44,879 nt of DNA from positions 1-44,879 of the forward strand of contig CALKWZ010000045.1 of assembly GCA_938003985.1 (NCBI GenBank), given 5' to 3'. The notes beneath the pieces were generated by a model. The model was not told the DNA's origin. It saw only the letters and a program-made list of their open reading frames with translations, and searched no databases. This document shows positions 15,715 to 24,013 of this stretch, one piece after another; position 1 is the stretch's first letter; each line of letters begins with the position of its first letter. The stretch comes from an uncultured Verrucomicrobiota bacterium (GTDB lineage: Bacteria; Verrucomicrobiota; Kiritimatiellia; CAIQIC01; Lenti-01). The position numbers were made by a program, and so were the translations under genes.

Positions 15715-16629
15715 CTATTTCTTCTTGAGCGGCACGCAGACGTCGAACCGGCAGGTTGGACCCGTGCAGTCGTCGTGGTACAGCTCGTAGCACGGCTGGT
15801 CCGCGCATTCCAGGCCGTGGTCCACCACGTAGCGGAAGGTTTCCTCCCACGCCGCGCCGAACCCCGTGACGGGCACGTCGAATTCGCAGACGAGGTACGG
15901 CCCGCCGGGGACGTCCTGCAGCGCGATCGGCGCGTCCACCTGCGTGCCCGGCGGCACCGGCAGGCAGGCGTCGGTCCGGCACTGCGCCGGCGCCGTCACC
16001 TCCGGATTGTCCCAGTACATCCCCAGCATCGGCCCGTGGCCGATCAGCCCGCGCGGGCCCGCCCAGCGCATCAGTTCGCCGAACGCCGCCTCGCAGACGT
16101 CCTTGCCGTAGGGGCCGATCTTCCGCGCGTAGGCGACGTGCCACGCCGGCATTTCCTTCACGATGGCTTTCATTTCGATCTTCCTTTCAGGTTGCGGTGA
16201 AATCCGCTTCACCTGGCCCGCATCCTGCCCCACGAAGAAAGAACCCGCTTCTCCGGCGTTGCGCGGTTTGTTTCCCCGCTTGCTCCGCCGGAAGGCCGTC
16301 GGCGTCGTCCCGAACCGCGCGCGGAACGCCTTGGCGAAATTCTGCGAACTCGAAAAACCGCAGTCCAGCGCCACGGCCGTGACGTCGTCCCGCGGATTCG
16401 CCAGCAGGCGGTTCGCGGCCCATTCCAGCCGCAGCCGCCGCAGGAATCCGAACACCGTCTCGCCCGTGGCCGCCGTGAAGATCCGGTGGAAATGGTACGG
16501 CGAAAAGTTCGCGGCCGCCGCGATTTCCTCGAGCGACGGGTCGCGGCCGAGGTTCGCGCTGATGAAGTTCATCGCCCGGCAGATCCGCTGCCGGTAGTCC
16601 AGTCCCGTCGCCTCGTTCGCCGATTTCAT
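15715..16629 (-). CDS. AraC-family regulator fused to a GyrI-like ligand-binding domain
   Basis: 304 residues. ATG 16629 is favoured because a promoter abuts it. Residues about 10-110 form the double helix-turn-helix AraC DNA-binding domain (LEEIAAAANFSPYHFHRIFTAATGE, then VTAVALDCGFSSSQNFAKAFRARFG). A linker with SKRGNKPRN follows. Residues about 155-304 form a GyrI/SOUL-type domain (MKAIVKEMPAWHVAYARKIGPYG) known from Rob, BmrR and SbmC/GyrI, which bind hydrophobic drugs. Cys residues are clustered in its last 70 residues. A strong internal ribosome binding site precedes Met153. Targets are unknown; Rob-like drug response is inferred from domains. It is divergent from tRNA-Val. Confidence 0.9.
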   Translation of the reverse strand: MKSANEATGLDYRQRICRAMNFISANLGRDPSLEEIAAAANFSPYHFHRIFTAATGETVFGFLRRLRLEWAANRLLANPRDDVTAVALDCGFSSSQNFAKAFRARFGTTPTAFRRSKRGNKPRNAGEAGSFFVGQDAGQVKRISPQPERKIEMKAIVKEMPAWHVAYARKIGPYGKDVCEAAFGELMRWAGPRGLIGHGPMLGMYWDNPEVTAPAQCRTDACLPVPPGTQVDAPIALQDVPGGPYLVCEFDVPVTGFGAAWEETFRYVVDHGLECADQPCYELYHDDCTGPTCRFDVCVPLKKK

Positions 16630-16636
16630 GCCGCGC

Positions 16637-16665
16637 ATCCTAGCCGCCCGCGCCGCGACCGACAA
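16637..16665 (-). promoter_or_regulatory. Promoter of the AraC/GyrI regulator, leaderless geometry
   Basis: On the minus strand: TTGTCG (16665-16660), 17 bases, TAGGAT (16642-16637), and only 7 bases to ATG 16629. There is no Shine-Dalgarno sequence. The -35 box lies 5 bases from that of the divergent tRNA promoter. Confidence 0.6.
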
Positions 16666-16670
16666 CAGGA

Positions 16671-16699
16671 TTGCGCGGCGCCCGGCCGTGCCGTAAGGT
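16671..16699 (+). promoter_or_regulatory. Promoter of tRNA-Val
   Basis: TTGCGC (16671-16676), 17 bases, TAAGGT (16694-16699). Transcription would start near 16706, about 8 bases before the mature tRNA 5' end. The region just after the -10 is GC-rich. Confidence 0.5.
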
Positions 16700-16713
16700 A
16701 CGGGCGGTCGATC

Positions 16714-16787
16714 GGGCGGTTAGCTCAGTTGGTCAGAGCGCCATGCTTACACCGTGGATGTCGGGGGTTCGAGCCCCTCACCGCCCA
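16714..16787 (+). tRNA. tRNA-Val (anticodon UAC)
   Basis: A 74-base cloverleaf. The acceptor stem GGGCGGT/ACCGCCC has discriminator A at 16787. The D arm is GCTC-AGTTGGTCA-GAGC. The anticodon stem CCATG/CGTGG encloses the loop CTTACAC with anticodon TAC, and the T arm is GGGGG-TTCGAGC-CCCTC. The bases after the discriminator are GGT, so CCA is not encoded and must be added by the nucleotidyltransferase. It decodes valine GUA and GUG codons. Confidence 0.96.
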
Positions 16788-16805
16788 GGTTCCCCCTCTC
16801 CCGCC

Positions 16806-16834
16806 TTGACGTCGGCGGAGCGCGCGGAGATGAT
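16806..16834 (+). promoter_or_regulatory. Possible promoter of the SDR gene, leaderless geometry
   Basis: TTGACG (16806-16811), 17 bases, GATGAT (16829-16834), then 8 bases to ATG 16843. The -10 is poor, but the geometry matches the other abutting promoters in this window. Confidence 0.45.
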
Positions 16835-16842
16835 GCTCCCGC

Positions 16843-17724
16843 ATGCGCATTCCCGCCGTTCCATCCCGCACGGTCCTGATCACCGGCTGTTCGTCCGGCA
16901 TCGGCGCCGCCACGGCCGAGGCGCTGCGCGCCGCCGGCTGGCGGGTCTTCCCCACCGCGCGCGCCGCCGCCGATCTCGACGCCCTGCGCGCGCAGGGATT
17001 CGAACCCCTCGCCTTGGACTTGGCCGATCCCGCCGCCGTCGAAGCCACCGCGGCCGAAGCGCTCGCGCGCACGGACGGCGCGCTCGGCGCGCTCGTCAAC
17101 AACGCGGGCTATTGCCAGGCCGGCGCCCTCGAGGACGTGTCCCGCGCGGCCCTGCGCGCCCAGTTCGAGACCAACGTGTTCGGCCTGCACCAGTTGACCC
17201 GCGCCCTGCTGCCCGCGTTCCGGCGCCAGGGCCGCGGCCGCATCGTCCACGTCGGTTCGGTGCTCGGCCGCATCGCGACGCCCATGGTCGGCAGCTATTG
17301 CGCCTCCAAGTTCGCGCTCGAAGCCCTCGCCGACGCCCTGCGCATCGAACTGCTTGGTTCCGGCATCTGGGTGGCGCTGATCGAGCCCGGCGCCATCCTG
17401 TCGCGCTTCCGGAAGAACGCCGCGGAGACCCTCGACCGCAACGTCGACCGCGCGCAGTCCGGCTTCGGCGACGTCTACGCGCGCGAGATCGAGCGCCGCC
17501 GCCGCCAGGTCAAGAAACCCGATTGGTTCACCCGGCCGCCGGAAGAAGTCGCCCGCAAGATCCGCCATGCCCTGGAATCGCCGCGCCCGAAACGCCGCTA
17601 CGGCGTCACCTTGGCGGCACCGCTGACGGAACTGGTCGCCCGGTTCATCCCGCAGGCCTGGACGGATCCCATCTTGGCGCGGCGCGTGCCCTCGCGCCAA
17701 TCCGCCCCGGAGCAGCAACCGTGA
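16843..17724 (+). CDS. Short-chain dehydrogenase/reductase (SDR)
   Basis: 293 residues. A classical SDR Rossmann fold: TGCSSGIG near residues 14-21 binds NAD(P), NNAG near 86-89 stabilises the fold, and the catalytic Ser/Tyr/Lys are in VGSVLGRIATPMVGSYCASK (about 138-157). The region from 180 on (GAILSRFRKNAAETL, EVARKIRHALE) matches the subgroup annotated as 'SDR family oxidoreductase' acting on retinol-, steroid- or keto-lipid-like substrates. It overlaps an LpxL-like acyltransferase by 4 bases (GTGA), so a lipid-modifying step is plausible. The substrate cannot be read from sequence. Confidence 0.9.
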   Translation: MRIPAVPSRTVLITGCSSGIGAATAEALRAAGWRVFPTARAAADLDALRAQGFEPLALDLADPAAVEATAAEALARTDGALGALVNNAGYCQAGALEDVSRAALRAQFETNVFGLHQLTRALLPAFRRQGRGRIVHVGSVLGRIATPMVGSYCASKFALEALADALRIELLGSGIWVALIEPGAILSRFRKNAAETLDRNVDRAQSGFGDVYAREIERRRRQVKKPDWFTRPPEEVARKIRHALESPRPKRRYGVTLAAPLTELVARFIPQAWTDPILARRVPSRQSAPEQQP

Positions 17725-18689
17725 AACACCGCCCGAAACATTGGGCCGAATATCTGCTGATGCGCGGCTTCTGCGGGATCGTCGCGGCCTTGCCCTACCG
17801 GCCGGCGCTGATCTTGGCCGCCGTCTTCGCCCGCATCGGCTTCGCGCTGGCGGCCGCGCGGCGCAACGAGGCCGTCCGGCGCATCCGGCTCGTGCTGGGC
17901 CCCGGTTGTACGCCCCGCCAGGCCCGCGCCATCGCCTGGCAGTCCCTCCGCAACATGGCCTTCAATCTCGCGGAAATCCTCTACGTCGGCGGCGGACGGC
18001 CGCGCGCGTTGCCCGTGCCCATCGACATGCAGGATGCGCTGGACCGCGTCCGGACGTATGCGCGGGAGAATCCCGGCCGCGGCGGCATCTTCGCCTGTCC
18101 CCACATGGGCAACTGGGAACTGGCGGGCATCGTCGTTCCCTCCTGCGGCATCGACATGTTCACCCTCACCGGCGTGCAGAAAAACCCCTTGGTGCAGGAT
18201 TACCTCCAGCGCCTGCGCCACGCCCCCGGCGTCGAGCTGCTCCCCCGGGGCTCCGGCACCACGCTGCGCAAGATCTTCGCCAACCTCCGCAAAGGCAAGT
18301 TCCTCGCCATCATGCCCGACCTGCGTTCCCGCCTGCCGGGCGTCCGCGTCCGCTTTTTCGGCGGCGAGGCCAATCTCTATCCCGGCATGGGCCATTTCGC
18401 CCGCCAAGTCGAGGTCCCGATCTTCCTCGCCGTCATGAAACGCCACGGCTGGACCCGCCACTCCGTCGAACTGCACGGCCCGTTCGAGCCCGATCCCGCG
18501 CTGGACAAGGAAGTCGATGCCGTCCGCCTCACCCAGCTCGTCATGGACATCGTGGATGCCGAAATCCGCCAGGATCCCGGCCAGTGGTTCTGGTACAACA
18601 AACGTTGGATCCTGGACCCGCTCGAGCCGGAAGCCGGCGCCGAGCCGGCGCCGCCGGAGCCGGCCGCAACGAATCCAGCGCCGCGCTAG
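17721..18689 (+). CDS. LpxL/HtrB-family lipid A acyltransferase-like protein
   Basis: 322 residues from GTG 17721, which overlaps the SDR stop. A hydrophobic N-terminal anchor (about 20-45) is followed by the acyltransferase core. The HxxxxE catalytic motif is HMGNWE, close to residues 129-134. The LpxL-like segments FLAIMPDLRSRLPGVRVRFFG and PGMGHFARQVEVPIFLAVM line the acyl pocket, and QWFWYNKRW near 290 is the family's usual W-x-H/N-x-RW ending. It adds a secondary acyl chain to lipid A or a similar lipid on the cytoplasmic face of the inner membrane. The Pro/Ala-rich tail (about 305-322) is an unconserved addition. Its TAG stop overlaps the smc stop on the other strand. Confidence 0.88.
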   Translation: MKHRPKHWAEYLLMRGFCGIVAALPYRPALILAAVFARIGFALAAARRNEAVRRIRLVLGPGCTPRQARAIAWQSLRNMAFNLAEILYVGGGRPRALPVPIDMQDALDRVRTYARENPGRGGIFACPHMGNWELAGIVVPSCGIDMFTLTGVQKNPLVQDYLQRLRHAPGVELLPRGSGTTLRKIFANLRKGKFLAIMPDLRSRLPGVRVRFFGGEANLYPGMGHFARQVEVPIFLAVMKRHGWTRHSVELHGPFEPDPALDKEVDAVRLTQLVMDIVDAEIRQDPGQWFWYNKRWILDPLEPEAGAEPAPPEPAATNPAPR

Positions 18690-21600
18690 GCGGGATCGGA
18701 CGCCGGCTCTTCCGCCGGGCTTTCCCCGGCCGGCTTGGCCTCGGCCTCGCCGCGGAATTTCACCGAGACGATCTTCGAGATGCCCCGCTTTTCCATCGTC
18801 ACGCCGTAGAGCGCGTCGGCGCGGCCGATCGTCTGCCGGTTGTGGGTGATGACGATGAACTGGGTGCCCAGGATGAAGCCCTTGAGCATCTCGAGATAGC
18901 GCGCGATGTTGCTGTCGTCGAGCGCCGCGTCGAGCTCGTCCGTGAGGCAGAACGCGCTGGGCTTGACCTTGAACAGCGAGAACAGCAGCGCCACGGCGGT
19001 CAGCGTGCGCTCGCCGCCGGAGAGCAGCGAGACGGTCTGCAGCTTCTTGCCGGGCGGGCGCGCGATGATTTCGATGCCCGATTCCAGCACGTTCTCCTCG
19101 TCCACCAGCACCAGCTTGGCGTTGCCGCCGCCGAAGAGCTGCTTGAACAGCTCCTGGAAGTTTTCGTTCACCTGGTTGAAGGTCGTCGTGAACAGCGAGG
19201 TCGTCGTGTCGTTGATCTTGCGGATCAGGTCCAGCAGCTGCTGCTTGGAGTTGACGAGGTCGTCGTTCTGCTGGCTCAGGAACGCGAAGCGCTCTTCCAG
19301 CTCCTGGTGTTCCTCGATGGCCACGAGGTTGACCGGGCCCATGCTCTGGATCTTGGTGCGGATTTCCGCCACCATCGTTTCGAGCGCTTCGCGGTCGGCG
19401 GGTTGCCCGCCTTCTTCCCATTCCGGCTCCTTGGACTTGAGCACGTCGGCGGGTTGCAGGCTGTATTCGGCGCTCATGCGCTCGACGAGGTTCTGGCGGT
19501 GCAGGCGCTGGCGCGCGAGCTGGATGTCCACCCCGTTGCGCTGCTCGCGCACGGCGTCGAGTTCGGTCCGCTGCGCGTGCAGTTCGGCGTCGCTGCGGCC
19601 CAGTTCGGCGTTGCGGCTTTCGCGCTGCGCGCGGGCCTCCAGCAATTCGGCCTGGCGCCGGGTTCCTTCGGCCTCGAGCGGGGCGATCTGCGCTTCGGCT
19701 TCCTGCGTGGCCGCCTGCAGCGCCGCGACGCGCTCGCGGTAGGAATCGATGCCCGCCGCGCGCTCGCGGATGAGGCTTTCCAGTTCGCGGATGCGCGCTT
19801 CGAGCGGCTCGCCGCGCGCCCGCAGGCCGTCGAGCTGCTGCTTGTAGCCGGAAAGCGCCACGCGGCATTCCGTGGCCGCCTCGAGGCGGGCGTTGCGCTC
19901 GTCTTCGAGCTGGCGCAGCTTTTCGGAATCGGCCGCGGTCTGCGCGCGGACGTCGGCCTGGCGCGCGCGGATGGTTTCCATCTCGCCGGCCATCTGGGTG
20001 CGCCGCTGCGAACCGGCGCCGGTTTTCTTGGTCAACGCGTCCAGTTCCCAGCCGATGGTCTCGGCGCGTTCGGCGGCCTGCTTGGCCTCGCGCTCCACCA
20101 TGCGGATTTCGCCTTCGGCCAGGGCCATTTCGCGGCGATGGCTTTCCAGCGCGGTCTGGGCCGCATCCAGCGCGGCGCGCGCGGCGGCTTCGTCCTGCTG
20201 GAGGGCTTCGGCGCGGGCGCGGGCCGCGTCGGCCTCCCGGCGCAGGCGTTCGAGATCTTCCTGCCATTCGGCCAACTGGTGTTCGCGGGCCAGCGGATTG
20301 CTCTCGTTTTCGCCCGGGGCCCAGAATTCCACGGAACCGTCGCCGCGCGCCACGATGCCGTCGCGCGTGACGTAGGTCAGGTTCGCCGGAATGTCGGCCG
20401 GGACGTCGCCCGCGGCCGGCACGACGCGCACGTGGCCCAACAGGCGCCGCAACAGCCCCGCCAGCGCGGCCGGAGCCTTCACGTGGTCGAGCAGCGCCGC
20501 GCCGGCGCCCGCCGGCGTTTCCGCGCCGGCGGCGCCCGCGGCGGACAGCAGCCGCACCGCGCCGCCTTTGGCCGCCTGCAAATTCTTCGCGATGTCCAGC
20601 GCGGCGGCCGCGTCCTGCGCCACCACCGCGTCCAGCCACGCCCGCAGCGCGGCTTCCAGCGCGAGCTGGTGGTCCTTGTCCGCGCGCACCTTTTCGGCCA
20701 GCGCGCCCAGGATCTGCTTGGGGTCGACGCCCGGCACCGCCGCCTTTTCCAGCAGCTTTTTCGCGCCAGAGGGGAACCCGCGCGCCTCGGCCCGGCTGCG
20801 GGCCAGCAGGTTGACCTGCGCCTCGCGCGCCGCGGCCTCGGAGGCCAGTTTGGAAATCTCTTTCTGCAGCGTCGCCGACTGCTCGGCGCGCGCGGCCTGC
20901 GACTGCCGCAGATCCGCGACTTGCCGCTGGGCTTCTTCGGCGCCGGCTTGCTTCTGGTCGCGCTGGGTCCCCATCAGGGACAGGCGTTCGGCATAGGATT
21001 CCACCGCGCGCTCGGCTTCGGCCTTCTCGGCGGCGAAACGCTCGCGGCGCAACAGGTCCGTGCGCTCGCGCGCCTCGATCTCGTTCCATTCGTTCTGCAG
21101 GCGGGCCAGGCGCGTTTCGAGATCCAGCGCCTCCGTGCGCAGGTCCTGCAGCCGCTTGCGGGCGGCGGCGGTCTCCTGGTCGTGGGCGGCCAGCGCCGCC
21201 TGGCGCTGCTCCAGCTCCTGCCGGGCGGTCTCATGGGCGTCCGTCGCCGCGATCAAATCCTTCTTCAGCCCGTCCAGTTCGTCCCGGTGGGCGGCCAGGC
21301 CGGCCTTGGCGCTTTCCGTCTCGCGCGAGTCGCGCTGGGACAGCGTTTCCAGTTCCTGCGCGCGTTCCTGGTTGACGCGGATCAGTTCCCGCGCGCGGGC
21401 CAGCGCGCCGGAGGCTTCCGACGCCGCATCCATCGCGGCGGCGATGCGCCCCTCCACCGCGGCCATGTCCTGGCGCAGTTCGGCCGCGCGGGTTTCGGCC
21501 TTTTCCACGCCGACGCGGAGTTCGTCCTCGCGCGCCGCGTGGGTTTTCAGTTCGGCTTCCAGCGCCGCCAACGAGGCGTCCAGCTCGCCCAGCCGGCCCT

Positions 21601-22291
21601 TGGCCAGCCAGACGTCGCACGCGCGCAGCTGGTCCTGGAGGCTCTTGTAGCGCTTGGCCTTGCCGACCTGGCGCTGCAGCGAAATGATCTGGCGCTTCAC
21701 TTCCTTGATGATGTCGCTCAACCGCAGCAGGTTCGCCTCGGTGTGCTCCAGCTTGCGCAGGGCCTCTTTCTTGTCGGCCTTGTATTTGCTGATGCCGCTG
21801 GCTTCCTCGAACACCTCGCGGCGGTCGTCGGGGCGCGAACTGAGGATCTGGTCGATGCGCCCCTGTTCCATCACGCTGTAGGAATTCGTGCCCAGGCCAG
21901 TATCCATGAACAGGCGCTGGATGTCCTTGAGACGGCAGGGGGTCTTGTTGATGAAATACTGGCCTTCGCCGGAGCGGAACACGCGGCGCGTCACCGTCAC
22001 CTCGTTGTATTCCGTCCCCAGGACCGCCTCGCAGTCCGTCAGCGTCAGGCTCACCTCGGCCATCGCCAGCGGCTTGGCCTGGTCGGTGCCGTTGAAGATC
22101 ACGTCGGTCATGGCGCCGCCGCGCAGCGCCTTCGGGCTCTGTTCGCCCAGCACCCAGCGGATCGCGTCCGACACGTTGCTTTTGCCGCAGCCGTTCGGGC
22201 CCACGATCGCCATCATTCCGGGTTCGAACACCAGCTTCGTCCGCTCGGCGAAGCTCTTGAACCCGACCATTTCGAGTGCTTTTAGATACAC
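18686..22291 (-). CDS. smc: Chromosome segregation ATPase SMC
   Basis: 1201 residues from GTG 22291, with GGAG 5 bases upstream and homology starting at VYLKALEMVGFKSF. Residues about 33-40 are the Walker A loop GPNGCGKS, followed by the N-terminal head. A long coiled coil at about 170-490 leads to the hinge at about 510-660 (QILGALAEKV... VVPAAGDVPADIPANLTYVTRDG), then the returning coil at about 660-1000. The C-terminal head has the ABC signature LLSGGERTLTAVALLFS and Walker B LTDELDAALDD. It forms the dimeric condensin ring that compacts and segregates the chromosome; ScpA/ScpB partners are not here. The C-terminal tail is Ala/Glu/Pro-rich. It overlaps the convergent acyltransferase at a shared CTAG. 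Confidence 0.97.
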   Translation of the reverse strand: MYLKALEMVGFKSFAERTKLVFEPGMMAIVGPNGCGKSNVSDAIRWVLGEQSPKALRGGAMTDVIFNGTDQAKPLAMAEVSLTLTDCEAVLGTEYNEVTVTRRVFRSGEGQYFINKTPCRLKDIQRLFMDTGLGTNSYSVMEQGRIDQILSSRPDDRREVFEEASGISKYKADKKEALRKLEHTEANLLRLSDIIKEVKRQIISLQRQVGKAKRYKSLQDQLRACDVWLAKGRLGELDASLAALEAELKTHAAREDELRVGVEKAETRAAELRQDMAAVEGRIAAAMDAASEASGALARARELIRVNQERAQELETLSQRDSRETESAKAGLAAHRDELDGLKKDLIAATDAHETARQELEQRQAALAAHDQETAAARKRLQDLRTEALDLETRLARLQNEWNEIEARERTDLLRRERFAAEKAEAERAVESYAERLSLMGTQRDQKQAGAEEAQRQVADLRQSQAARAEQSATLQKEISKLASEAAAREAQVNLLARSRAEARGFPSGAKKLLEKAAVPGVDPKQILGALAEKVRADKDHQLALEAALRAWLDAVVAQDAAAALDIAKNLQAAKGGAVRLLSAAGAAGAETPAGAGAALLDHVKAPAALAGLLRRLLGHVRVVPAAGDVPADIPANLTYVTRDGIVARGDGSVEFWAPGENESNPLAREHQLAEWQEDLERLRREADAARARAEALQQDEAAARAALDAAQTALESHRREMALAEGEIRMVEREAKQAAERAETIGWELDALTKKTGAGSQRRTQMAGEMETIRARQADVRAQTAADSEKLRQLEDERNARLEAATECRVALSGYKQQLDGLRARGEPLEARIRELESLIRERAAGIDSYRERVAALQAATQEAEAQIAPLEAEGTRRQAELLEARAQRESRNAELGRSDAELHAQRTELDAVREQRNGVDIQLARQRLHRQNLVERMSAEYSLQPADVLKSKEPEWEEGGQPADREALETMVAEIRTKIQSMGPVNLVAIEEHQELEERFAFLSQQNDDLVNSKQQLLDLIRKINDTTTSLFTTTFNQVNENFQELFKQLFGGGNAKLVLVDEENVLESGIEIIARPPGKKLQTVSLLSGGERTLTAVALLFSLFKVKPSAFCLTDELDAALDDSNIARYLEMLKGFILGTQFIVITHNRQTIGRADALYGVTMEKRGISKIVSVKFRGEAEAKPAGESPAEEPASDPA

Positions 22292-22410
22292 GATTGCTCC
22301 TTGCGCGGCCGGCGGTTTCCCGCGCCGCGACACAGCCGGGCATTCACGCAAAAATAGCCCCCGGAATCAATCCCGTTGTTCGGACCGTGGCCGCCGCCGC
22401 GCCCGCCCCG

Positions 22411-22448
22411 CCAAACGGGTATTGTTTTATAAAACAATACCCGTTTGG
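22411..22448. repeat. Perfect 38-bp palindrome
   Basis: Two 19-base arms with no spacer; the left arm is CCAAACGGGTATTGTTTTA and the right arm its exact complement. It lies in the gap between the MBOAT stop (22583) and the smc start (22291), on the transcript leaving MBOAT. The AT-rich centre contrasts with GC-rich surroundings. It could end MBOAT transcription, be a cruciform or protein site, or be a dispersed repeat. Confidence 0.9.
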
Positions 22449-22582
22449 ACCGACCGGCGAGGCGCCGGATCAAGGGAACACCCCCGCTGAGCCAACCCGG
22501 CGCCAGGGTCATCGAAGTGGCCGTTGGCCGGCGGCGCAGGAGCCGGGCTCGATGCGCTGGGCGCGACCAGGGAAACCCGCGC

Positions 22583-24010
22583 CTAGAACTGGAAGTAGAT
22601 GTAGGGCGCCTGCTGATTGACGGCGCCCAGATAGGTCAGCACGACCAGCAAGCCCCAGGCGGCGGCCCGGACCGGCCAGGGCAAGCGCGCCCACCTCTCG
22701 TTGAGACCCCCGTATTCCTGCCAAGCCTCGATCCCTAGCCACAGCGCCAGGATCACTCCGAATCCGCCCAGCGGCCAGCCGAACGGCGTCACGGGTCCCT
22801 CGTGCAGCCCGACGCAGGCGCGGAAAATCTTTCCGATCGTCGCCACGTCCGGGCTGCGGAAGAACACCAGGCCGACGACGTTGCAGAAGAAGGTCGCCGC
22901 CACCGAAAGTCCGAGGATCCAGGCGGACCCGTTTTTCGGCGCACGGCGCCCGCGGCGCTTCCGGTAGAATTTCCAGAGGTAGTAGCCCGTCAGCAACACG
23001 GCGTGGTAGACGCCCCAGAACACGAAGTTCCAGCGCGCCCCGTGCCAAAACCCGCACAGCACGAGCACGGTCGTGGCGTTGAAGATCGCGCGCCGCCCGC
23101 CCTTGCGGAACCCGCCCAGCGGCAGGAACACGTAGTCGTGGAACCACCGCGTCAGCGTCATGTGCCACCGGTTCCAGAAATCGGCGATCGACGCCGACAC
23201 CAGCGGCCGGTGGAAGTTCTCCCGCAGCCGGATGCCGAACAGCCGCGACGTGCCGATCGCGATGCTCGCGTAGCTGGCGAAATCGAAATAGATCTGCCCC
23301 GCGAACGCGACCAGCGCCAGCCAGGTCGTGCCGGCCGAATGCGTGCCCGGCGCGGCGAAGACCGAATCCACCAGAATGCCCAGCCGGTCCGCCACGACCA
23401 GCTTGAGGAACAGGCCCGTCAGGATGCGCTTGGCGCCCGCCACCAGGTTTTCCAGCCGGACGGCGTGCCGCTCGCGCAGCTGCGGCAGCAGGTGCGGCGC
23501 GCGTTCGATCGGGCCGGCCACGAGCTGCGGGAAATAGCAGACATAGAGCGCGAAGGTCCACAGGTTCCGTTCCGCCGGCAGTTGCCGCTTGTAGACGTCG
23601 ATCGAGTAGCTCAGCGTCTGGAACGTGTAGAACGAGATGCCCACCGGCAGGATGAAGCCCATGGGCTCCCAGTGCCCCGCGAAGCCCAGCAGCCGCCCGA
23701 GGCCGACGAGGTTGTCCCCGAAGAAATCGCCGTACTTGAAGAAGCCCAGCATGCCGAGGTTGCCGAGCAGGCTGCAGCCCAGCCAGGCTTTGCGGCCGCG
23801 CGGGCTTTCCGTCCGCGCCAGCCCCAGCCCCACCAGGTAGTCCAGCGCGGTGGACGCGAAGATGAGGATGCCGTAGACCGGCGTTTCCCAGCAGTAGAAC
23901 AGGTAGCTGGCCGCGAGCAGCAGGATCTGGCGCCCGCGCAGCGGCAACGCGAGGTGCAGCAGCCAGACCGCCGCCAGAAAGACCGCGAAGGTGTAGGTCG
24001 CGAACAGCAT
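22583..24010 (-). CDS. MBOAT family O-acyltransferase (AlgI-like)
   Basis: 475 residues, ATG 24010 coming 3 bases after the stop of the SGNH gene. About ten or more hydrophobic segments. Family markers are ILPVGISFYTFQTLSYSIDVYKRQ (about 121-144), YFPQLVAGPIERA, and the FWNRWHMTLTRWFHDYVF region with the invariant GFWHGARWNFVFWGVYH, whose His is catalytic in AlgI. Such proteins move acetyl groups across the inner membrane for O-acetylation of exopolysaccharides or wall polymers. The SGNH partner upstream would place the acetyl on the final acceptor, as in AlgI/AlgX or PatA/PatB pairs. The polymer is unknown, as no polysaccharide synthase is in the window. Confidence 0.93.
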   Translation of the reverse strand: MLFATYTFAVFLAAVWLLHLALPLRGRQILLLAASYLFYCWETPVYGILIFASTALDYLVGLGLARTESPRGRKAWLGCSLLGNLGMLGFFKYGDFFGDNLVGLGRLLGFAGHWEPMGFILPVGISFYTFQTLSYSIDVYKRQLPAERNLWTFALYVCYFPQLVAGPIERAPHLLPQLRERHAVRLENLVAGAKRILTGLFLKLVVADRLGILVDSVFAAPGTHSAGTTWLALVAFAGQIYFDFASYASIAIGTSRLFGIRLRENFHRPLVSASIADFWNRWHMTLTRWFHDYVFLPLGGFRKGGRRAIFNATTVLVLCGFWHGARWNFVFWGVYHAVLLTGYYLWKFYRKRRGRRAPKNGSAWILGLSVAATFFCNVVGLVFFRSPDVATIGKIFRACVGLHEGPVTPFGWPLGGFGVILALWLGIEAWQEYGGLNERWARLPWPVRAAAWGLLVVLTYLGAVNQQAPYIYFQF

Positions 24011-24013
24011 GGC

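Noticed and set aside
17598..22285. Frames of over 1000 residues on both strands across the acyltransferase and smc genes
   Set aside because: They are shadow frames of smc and its neighbours. SMC itself (18686-22291, minus) has the Walker, hinge and signature motifs.
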